5,145 nt of DNA from JBQTJJ01 sp052387235 (lineage in GTDB: Bacteria; Actinomycetota; Acidimicrobiia; Acidimicrobiales; GCA-2861595), in contig JBQTJJ010000022.1 in the NCBI GenBank assembly GCA_052387235.1, forward strand, positions 1 to 5,145, written 5' to 3'. Below, piece after piece: positions 1-5,145 of this stretch. Below the pieces are notes generated by a model, which saw only the letters and a program-made list of their open reading frames with translations, made no database searches and was not told the DNA's origin. Positions within the stretch are counted from its first letter, which is position 1. Each line of letters opens with the position of its first letter. Made by a program: the position numbers and the translations under genes.

Positions 1-895
1 CGTAGGGGGCGGACTCGGCCCAGCCGTACAGGGCCTCGGCCGAGCGGTCGCAGCGGGAGGCGGCCCACTCGAGGCCGCCGTTGGCCAGCATCCACTCCAC
101 CTGGTCGACCATGAGGAACAGGGTGGCCAGCGCCGGCGTGTTGTAGGTCTGGTCGAGGCGGGAGTTCTCGACCGCGATGTGCAGGTCGAGCGACGCCGGC
201 ACCCACCGCCCGGCCCGGGCCAGCACCTCGACCCGCTCCAGCGCGGCCGGCGACAGGAGGGCGAGCCACAGCCCGCCGTCGGACCCGAAGCACTTCTGGG
301 GGGCGAAGTAGTAGGCGTCCACCTCGGCCACGTCGACCCGCAGGCCGCCGGCGGCCGACGTGGCGTCCACCGCCACCAGGGAGCCGGCGGGCGCGCCCTC
401 GGGCCGGCGGATCTCCATGGCCACGCCGGTGGACGTCTCGTTGTGGGTCAGGGCGTAGAGGTCGACGTCGGCCCGGGCCGCCGGCGCCGGGTGGGTCCCG
501 GGCGGCGAGGTGATGACCTCGGGCTCCTCCAGGTGGGGGGCGGCGGACGCCGCCGACGCGAACTTGGACGAGAACTCGCCGAACGACAGGTGCTGGCTGC
601 GCCGGCCGATGAGGCAGAAGGTGGCCACGTCCCAGAAGCAGGTGGCACCCCCGTTGCCGAGGACGACCTCGTAGCCGTCGGGGAGCGAGAACAGGCTGCC
701 CAGGCCCTCGCGGAGCCGCCCGACCACCGATCGCACGCCGGCCTGGCGGTGGCTGGTCCCGAGGTAGCCGGGGGCGGCCGCGGCCAGGCTCGCCACCGCC
801 TCGGGGCGCACCTTGGAGGGGCCGGCGCCGAAGCGGCAGTCGCCGGGCAGCAGGGACGTCGGGATTCGGATGTCGGATGGGGATCTGGGGCTCAC
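1..895 (-). CDS. serC: Phosphoserine aminotransferase SerC, mycobacterial type (partial, C-terminus beyond left edge)
   Basis: PLP enzyme of fold type I that converts 3-phosphohydroxypyruvate and glutamate to O-phospho-L-serine and 2-oxoglutarate, the second step of serine synthesis; cytosolic. My translation of the minus strand gives 298 open codons before the window ends, of about 370-376 usual for the family, so the last fifth is missing. Visible motifs are RFGAGPSKVR (residues 21-30), GTSHRQ (46-51), the cofactor loop LGNGGATCFWD (79-89), HNETSTGV (151-158), VDATSAAGG (176-184) and APQKCFGSDGG (198-208), whose K201 should be the Schiff-base lysine. The GTG at 895 gives an N-terminus that aligns in length with the M. 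tuberculosis SerC as I recall it (30 residues up to SKVR). No Shine-Dalgarno is visible. It is divergent from the aminotransferase gene at 913, with 17 bases between starts. Family assignment is firm; start is likely. An in-frame GTG at 931 is less likely. Confidence 0.95.
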   Translation of the reverse strand, partial: MSPRSPSDIRIPTSLLPGDCRFGAGPSKVRPEAVASLAAAAPGYLGTSHRQAGVRSVVGRLREGLGSLFSLPDGYEVVLGNGGATCFWDVATFCLIGRRSQHLSFGEFSSKFASAASAAPHLEEPEVITSPPGTHPAPAARADVDLYALTHNETSTGVAMEIRRPEGAPAGSLVAVDATSAAGGLRVDVAEVDAYYFAPQKCFGSDGGLWLALLSPAALERVEVLARAGRWVPASLDLHIAVENSRLDQTYNTPALATLFLMVDQVEWMLANGGLEWAASRCDRSAEALYGWAESAPY

Positions 896-912
896 TGTGA
901 CAGCATGGCCCC
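896..912. promoter_or_regulatory. Compact divergent start region between serC and aspC; possible overlapping leaderless promoters
   Basis: Only 17 bases separate the GTG of serC (minus) from the ATG of the aminotransferase (plus). Neither start has an AGGAGG-like site at normal spacing, which fits leaderless mRNAs, common in Actinobacteria. If transcription starts at the first base of each start codon, the -12 to -7 hexamers are CAGCAT on plus (901-906) and CATGCT on minus (907-902). Both keep the A and last T of the TANNNT -10 consensus but have C at the first position, and they lie on top of each other. No -35 element stands out. The promoter assignment is inference. Confidence 0.35.
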
Positions 913-2103
<1,191 letters not shown>

Positions 2104-2106
<3 letters not shown>

Positions 2107-2118
2107 GGGGGCGACGGG
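2104..2118 (+). promoter_or_regulatory. Ribosome binding site supporting the TTG start of the membrane-protein gene
   Basis: GAGGGGG at 2105-2111 begins inside the aspC stop codon (TGA, 2104-2106) and lies 7 bases before TTG 2119. The aspC stop is also in the reading frame of the next gene, so that gene cannot start further upstream. The first in-frame ATG (2308) would remove the basic N-terminal segment, and no other purine-rich site is better placed. This favours TTG 2119. Confidence 0.5.
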
Positions 2119-2853
2119 TTGGCAGGGAGCAAGGGATCGAAGGGCAGGAAGCGCCCGCCGCCCAAGCGGCCGGCGTCGTCGTCGCGCCCCCCGGCGAACA
2201 GCCCCGCGGCGCCTGCCCCCGCCCCCGCCCCCGCCGGCACGCCCCGGGCCAAGCCCACCCGCTCGGAACGGCTGGAGGAGGCCCGCCGGGCCCGCAGGCG
2301 CAAGGCCATGCTCACGCGCGCCGGCATGTTCGGCGCCGTGGGGCTGGTGGTCGTAGTGGTGGCCGTGCTGGTGATCTCCGACCGCAACGCCGCCAACGCC
2401 GAGCGCGACCGCTTCAGCGCCGGCTCGTGCACGTTCGACACCCGGAACGACCCCGTCAGCCCGTCGCCGAACAACCACGTGGCGCCCGCCTCCTACGAGG
2501 TCGACCCGCCCTCCGGCGGCAACCACGCCCCCGGGGCCGCGCCGGCCGGCGACTACAGCGCCGGCCAGCGCCAGGCCCCGCCCGATCCCCAGGTCGTCCA
2601 TGCCCTGGAGCACGGCTACGTGGCCGTGTGGATCCAGCCCAACCTGACCGAGGGGGAGCTCGGCACCCTCCGGGACGCCGTCGACCCCTTCAGCCGCGAC
2701 GTGTTGGTGGTGCCCCGCCCGTCGCTGGAGCAGAAGGTGGCGGCCACCGCGTGGGGCAAGCGGATGCTGTGCTCGAAGGTCGAGCCGGCCCGCGTCGCGG
2801 AGTTCGTCAGCTTCTACCGGAACAAGGGGCCCGAAAAGGTGCCCCATCCGTGA
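2119..2853 (+). CDS. Single-pass membrane protein with DUF3105-like extracytoplasmic domain, function unknown
   Basis: 244 residues. Residues 1-63 are a Lys/Arg/Pro/Ala-rich cytoplasmic-type segment with an Ala-Pro run (31-38) and a cluster of basic residues (RRARRRK, 56-62). Residues 69-87 (GMFGAVGLVVVVVAVLVIS) form one hydrophobic helix, followed by an apparently exported domain. That domain carries YEVDPPSGGNHAPG (126-139) and VVHALEHGYVAVWIQP (159-174), the PP-SG-x-H and H-x-LEHG pattern I associate with the DUF3105 family; H136, H161, E164 and H165 are the likely conserved residues. C104 and C218 are the only cysteines and could form a disulfide outside the cell. The TTG start at 2119 follows GAGGGGG and lies 12 bases after the aspC stop. 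The stop overlaps the serA start by one base, so translation of the two is probably coupled. No role has been established for this family that I know of; a link to serine metabolism rests only on gene order. An ATG at 2308 (residue 64) is an alternative start that would keep the helix. Confidence 0.82.
   Translation: MAGSKGSKGRKRPPPKRPASSSRPPANSPAAPAPAPAPAGTPRAKPTRSERLEEARRARRRKAMLTRAGMFGAVGLVVVVVAVLVISDRNAANAERDRFSAGSCTFDTRNDPVSPSPNNHVAPASYEVDPPSGGNHAPGAAPAGDYSAGQRQAPPDPQVVHALEHGYVAVWIQPNLTEGELGTLRDAVDPFSRDVLVVPRPSLEQKVAATAWGKRMLCSKVEPARVAEFVSFYRNKGPEKVPHP
2215..2238 (+). repeat. GCCCCC hexamer tandem repeat coding for an Ala-Pro run
   Basis: Three perfect GCCCCC copies (2215-2232) are followed by a degenerate GCCGGC (2233-2238). 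They encode the Ala-Pro run at residues 33-38 of the membrane protein plus Ala-Gly. The run lies in the probably disordered N-terminal cytoplasmic segment, where length change would be tolerated. Confidence 0.7.
2826..2852 (+). promoter_or_regulatory. serA ribosome binding site within a possible small hairpin, with TGATG coupling
   Basis: AAGGTG at 2836-2841 is the best Shine-Dalgarno candidate for ATG 2853, 11 bases away. It lies mostly in the 10-base loop of a potential hairpin whose 5-bp arms are GGGGC (2826-2830) and GCCCC (2841-2845). The upstream gene stops at TGA 2851-2853, sharing its A with the serA ATG. Ribosomes finishing the membrane-protein gene would open the hairpin and deliver initiation directly. 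The overlap is seen; the hairpin role is inference. Confidence 0.4.
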
Positions 2854-4424
2854 TGGCAAGGATCCTCGTCTCCGAGCAGCTGGCCCCCCGGGGCCTCGAG
2901 ATCATGACCGCGGCCGGCCACGAGGTCGACGTCCAGCTCGACCTCGACCCCGCCGCCCTCCTCCGGGCCGTCCCCGGCGCCGCCGCCCTCATCGTCCGCT
3001 CCGCCACCCAGGTCACGGCCGAGGTGCTGGAGGCGGGCGCCGACCTCGTCGTCGTGGGCCGGGCCGGCATCGGGCTCGACAACGTCGACGTGGCCGCCGC
3101 CACCCGCCGGGGCGTGATGGTGGTCAACGCGCCCGAATCCAACGTGCTGTCGGCCGCCGAGCACGCCATGGCCCTCCTGCTGGCCCAGGCCCGCAACATC
3201 CCGCAGGCCAACGGCGCCCTCCGCCAGGGCAAGTGGGAGCGCACCAAGTGGGAGGGCGTGGAGCTGCACGGCAAGACGCTGGGCGTGGTGGGCCTGGGCC
3301 GCATCGGCACCCTGGTGGCCCAGCGCGCCCTCGCCTTCGGCATGCACCTGATCGCCTACGACCCGTTCGTGTCGCCCGACCGGGCCCGCCAGCTCGGCAT
3401 CGAGCTGGTCCCGACCATGGAGGACCTGGTCTCCCGGGTCGACTTCCTCACCATCCACGTGTCGAAGACCAAGGAGACGATGGGCCTGGTGGGAGCCGAG
3501 CTGCTGGCCAAGGCCAAGCCCGGGCTGCGCATCGTGAACACGGCCCGGGGTGGCATCGTCGACGAGGCGGCACTGGCCGACGCCGTCCGCTCCGGGATCG
3601 TGGCCAGCGCCGGCCTGGACGTGTTCGCCACCGAGCCCACCACCGAGTCGCCGCTGTTCGAGCTCGACCACGTGGTCGTCACCCCCCACCTCGGGGCCAG
3701 CACGGCCGAGGCCCAGGACAAGGCCGGCGTCACCATCGCCGAGCAGGTCCTGCTGGCCCTGGCCGGCGACTTCGTCCCCTACGCCGTGAACGTCAGCGCC
3801 TCGGAGGCGTCGGAGACGGTCCGGCCCTTCCTGCCCCTGGCCGAGCGCCTGGGCGCCATGTTCGGCTCGCTCAACGAGGGCACCCCGAACCTGCTCGAGA
3901 TCGAGTACGAGGGAGGGCTGGCCGACTACGACACCAGCCTGCTCACCCTGTCCGTGCTCAAGGGCGTGCTGTCGGCCGCGCCCAACGACGACCCCGTGTC
4001 CTACGTGAACGCCCCCCAGCAGGCCCGGGACAGGGGCATGCAGTGGCGGGAGTCGAAGAGCCCGGTGGCCCGGGACCACGTCAACCTGGTCACCCTCCGG
4101 GGCGGGATCCACTCGGTGGCGGGCACGCTCACCGGGGTGCGGGGCGAGCCCCGCATCGTGATGGTGGACGACCACTCGGTGGACCTCCCGCCCGCCCGCA
4201 ACATGCTCGTGGTGCGCAACGACGACCGGGTCGGGATGGTGGCCTTCGTCACCGGCGTGGTGGCCCAGGCCGGCGTGAACGTGGGGAACATGACCCTCGG
4301 GCGCACCGCGACGGGCGACACGGCGCTGATGGTCCTGGGCGTGGACACGCCGCTGCCGCCGGCCGCCCTCGACGAGCTGCGCGAGGCGCCGGGCATCCTC
4401 GACGTCCACGCCGTCGCCGTCTGA
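2853..4424 (+). CDS. serA: D-3-phosphoglycerate dehydrogenase SerA with ASB and ACT domains
   Basis: 523 residues, close to the ~528 of the long (type I) actinobacterial enzyme. It oxidises 3-phosphoglycerate to 3-phosphohydroxypyruvate with NAD+, the first committed step of serine synthesis, in the cytosol. Domains in order: substrate-binding N-terminus (1-~98) with VRSATQVT (48-55) and GRAGIGLDNVD (69-79); Rossmann fold (~99-284) with GLGRIG (147-152) and D170 for NAD ribose; the catalytic set R232 in NTARGG, E261 in ATEP and H279 in TPHLGAST; return to the substrate domain to ~311; ASB (allosteric substrate-binding) domain (~312-449) with YVNAP (384-388); and an ACT domain (~450-523). D458 and N476 match the serine-binding Asp and Asn of the M. 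tuberculosis ACT domain, while the Tyr of that site is Asn here (N456). The enzyme is likely feedback-inhibited by serine. ATG 2853 gives the expected MARILVSEQL start. A 1203-residue open frame from 813 runs into this gene, but its upstream part is Arg/Gly-rich shadow. Confidence 0.97.
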   Translation: MARILVSEQLAPRGLEIMTAAGHEVDVQLDLDPAALLRAVPGAAALIVRSATQVTAEVLEAGADLVVVGRAGIGLDNVDVAAATRRGVMVVNAPESNVLSAAEHAMALLLAQARNIPQANGALRQGKWERTKWEGVELHGKTLGVVGLGRIGTLVAQRALAFGMHLIAYDPFVSPDRARQLGIELVPTMEDLVSRVDFLTIHVSKTKETMGLVGAELLAKAKPGLRIVNTARGGIVDEAALADAVRSGIVASAGLDVFATEPTTESPLFELDHVVVTPHLGASTAEAQDKAGVTIAEQVLLALAGDFVPYAVNVSASEASETVRPFLPLAERLGAMFGSLNEGTPNLLEIEYEGGLADYDTSLLTLSVLKGVLSAAPNDDPVSYVNAPQQARDRGMQWRESKSPVARDHVNLVTLRGGIHSVAGTLTGVRGEPRIVMVDDHSVDLPPARNMLVVRNDDRVGMVAFVTGVVAQAGVNVGNMTLGRTATGDTALMVLGVDTPLPPAALDELREAPGILDVHAVAV

Positions 4425-4436
4425 CGGCGCCGGCGC
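4415..4436. terminator. GC-rich inverted repeats at the serA/membrane-protein convergent junction; possible bidirectional terminator
   Basis: CGCCGTC (4415-4421) and GACGGCG (4423-4429) are perfect 7-base inverted arms around T4422, equivalent to a 6-bp stem with a 3-base CTG loop across the serA stop codon. They overlap a perfect 10-base palindrome GCGCCGGCGC (4427-4436) that fills most of the 12-base gap. No T-run follows on either strand, so a classical intrinsic terminator is not supported. U-less terminators are reported in high-GC Gram-positives. Such palindromes are frequent in DNA of this composition. Confidence 0.3.
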
Positions 4437-5135
4437 TCAGCGCTTGGCCCGGGTGAAGCCGTCGGTCTCGGCCGCGCCGGCGTCGACGTAGCAGCGGTCC
4501 GGCCGGGTGCGCCTGTAGGCGGCCATGCCGGGCAGGTGGTACAGCATGCTCGACAGCTTGGCCTTGACCGGGTGCGAGGTGGGGCACTCGTTCCCCAGCG
4601 CCTCGACCCATGCCTTGGGCGCCTTGGCCACCCGGCGGGTGCCCGGCTTGCGGACCCGGCGGGTGGCGCCGGCGCCGGCGCCGGCGGCGGGTCCGTCGGT
4701 CGGCGGGGTGGCGGGCGTGGTGGCGGCCTTGGCTGCCCGCTTGGCGGCCGGCGCCTTGGCGGCCGGCGCCGCCGGCTCGAACGCGGGGGGCGTGGCGCCG
4801 GCCGGGGGCGGAGGGGCGGAAGGCGCCGGCGCCGGGGTGGAAGGCGGCGACGGGCGGGGCGGCATGGGGGGCGGCACGGGAGCCGGCCCCGGCGCCGGCG
4901 GCGCCGGGGCCGCGGTCACCGGGGCGATCTGGTCGGTGACCGTGGCCGCCGGCGGCTCGGGCTCGATCGGCGCCGGCTGGACGGGCGGCCAGGGATCGCT
5001 CCCGGGGCCGGCGCCGGCCGGCGGCCAGGCCTCGTCACGCGGCGTGCGCCGGGACTGGACGAGCTTCAGCACCGCGACCAGGATCCCGGCCAGCAGGCCC
5101 AGCCGCAGACCGATGCGGAACGACCGGCGCAACAT
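4437..5135 (-). CDS. Membrane-anchored Pro/Ala-rich protein with a conserved-looking C-terminal motif region; function unknown
   Basis: 232 residues in three parts. A basic N-terminus (MLRRSFR) leads into one hydrophobic helix at about residues 8-26, an uncleaved-anchor type. Residues ~34-175 are low-complexity Pro/Ala, turning Ala/Lys/Arg-rich at 120-175, with a tandem APAAK pair and then RAAK (128-136 region). The C-terminal ~50 residues are of ordinary composition and carry NECPTSHPVKAKLSS (182-196), YHLPGM (199-204), YRRTRPDRCY (207-216) and a GFTRAKR end. This order (xIYHxPGxxxYxxTxPxxCF then a Gly-Tyr/Phe-x-x-[AS]-KR tail) resembles the small C-terminal domain seen on some secreted nucleases and actinobacterial envelope proteins, which I recall under the name 'sunset' domain; C184 and C215 could pair. 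ATG 5135 is the first in-frame start inside the window, but no stop lies between it and the window edge, so a start further right is possible. No Shine-Dalgarno is visible in the 10 bases available. Convergent with serA. Confidence 0.75.
   Translation of the reverse strand: MLRRSFRIGLRLGLLAGILVAVLKLVQSRRTPRDEAWPPAGAGPGSDPWPPVQPAPIEPEPPAATVTDQIAPVTAAPAPPAPGPAPVPPPMPPRPSPPSTPAPAPSAPPPPAGATPPAFEPAAPAAKAPAAKRAAKAATTPATPPTDGPAAGAGAGATRRVRKPGTRRVAKAPKAWVEALGNECPTSHPVKAKLSSMLYHLPGMAAYRRTRPDRCYVDAGAAETDGFTRAKR
4665..4688. repeat. GGCGCC hexamer tandem repeat
   Basis: Three perfect GGCGCC copies (4665-4682) followed by GGCGGC (4683-4688). On the minus strand they encode the Ala-Gly alternation at residues ~150-157 of the membrane-anchored protein. 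Each unit is a palindrome, so the array is a slippage and hairpin-prone site. Confidence 0.75.
4740..4769. repeat. Perfect 15-bp tandem direct repeat encoding APAAK twice
   Basis: CTTGGCGGCCGGCGC occurs at 4740-4754 and again at 4755-4769 without a mismatch. On the minus strand each copy encodes Ala-Pro-Ala-Ala-Lys, followed by a diverged RAAK unit. Identity extends to third codon positions, so the duplication looks recent rather than a chance of amino-acid composition. Confidence 0.8.
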
Positions 5136-5145
5136 GCGGACACCG

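Noticed and set aside
2814..4409. 531-residue minus-strand open frame antisense to serA
   Set aside because: Same shadow pattern. SerA on the opposite strand carries all its catalytic and cofactor motifs.
3233..4456. 407-residue plus-strand open frame in another frame of serA
   Set aside because: Arg/Gly/Pro-rich shadow translation with no domain signal.
4660..4780. Repeat cluster considered as a CRISPR array or integration site
   Set aside because: Repeats are adjacent 6- and 15-base units with no spacers, in frame with a coding sequence.
4610..4939. 109-residue plus-strand open frame rich in Trp and Arg
   Set aside because: It is antisense to the Pro/Ala stalk of the minus-strand membrane protein. 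Trp and Arg arise from complementing Pro and Ala codons.

Overview
The window is high-GC DNA, clearly above 70% G+C by eye. Its genes are tightly packed, with third codon positions almost all G or C and with GTG and TTG as well as ATG starts. The two aminotransferases and the dehydrogenase resemble, from memory, the Mycobacterium and Streptomyces forms of these enzymes (the mycobacterial-type SerC and a Streptomyces-like AspC). The source is therefore most likely a chromosome of an actinomycete-related bacterium (Actinomycetota, possibly a deep lineage such as Acidimicrobiia). That placement is an inference.

Layout. Positions 1-895, minus strand: the N-terminal ~298 residues of phosphoserine aminotransferase SerC, cut off by the left edge. 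Seventeen bases away and divergent is a three-gene plus-strand run: a class I aspartate-type aminotransferase (913-2106), a single-pass membrane protein with a DUF3105-like outer domain (2119-2853, TTG start), and full-length D-3-phosphoglycerate dehydrogenase SerA with ASB and ACT regulatory domains (2853-4424). The membrane-protein stop and the serA start share one base (TGATG). Convergent to serA, after 12 bases, is a minus-strand gene (5135-4437) for a membrane-anchored Pro/Ala-rich protein with a small conserved-looking C-terminal motif region. No RNA gene, mobile element, CRISPR array or gene-free stretch over 300 bases is present.

How it fits together. SerA oxidises 3-phosphoglycerate to 3-phosphohydroxypyruvate and SerC transaminates it to phosphoserine, so two of the three serine-pathway steps sit here; SerB is not in the window. 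The aspartate-type aminotransferase connects the glutamate/2-oxoglutarate pair used by SerC to oxaloacetate/aspartate. The unusual element is the uncharacterised DUF3105-like membrane protein placed between the aminotransferase and serA and apparently translationally coupled to serA.

This is mainly an ordinary amino-acid biosynthesis region. The points worth a second look are the very compact divergent serC/aspC start region with no Shine-Dalgarno on either side, the coupled membrane protein, and the repeat-rich membrane protein at the right end. I found no convincing novel multi-gene system.
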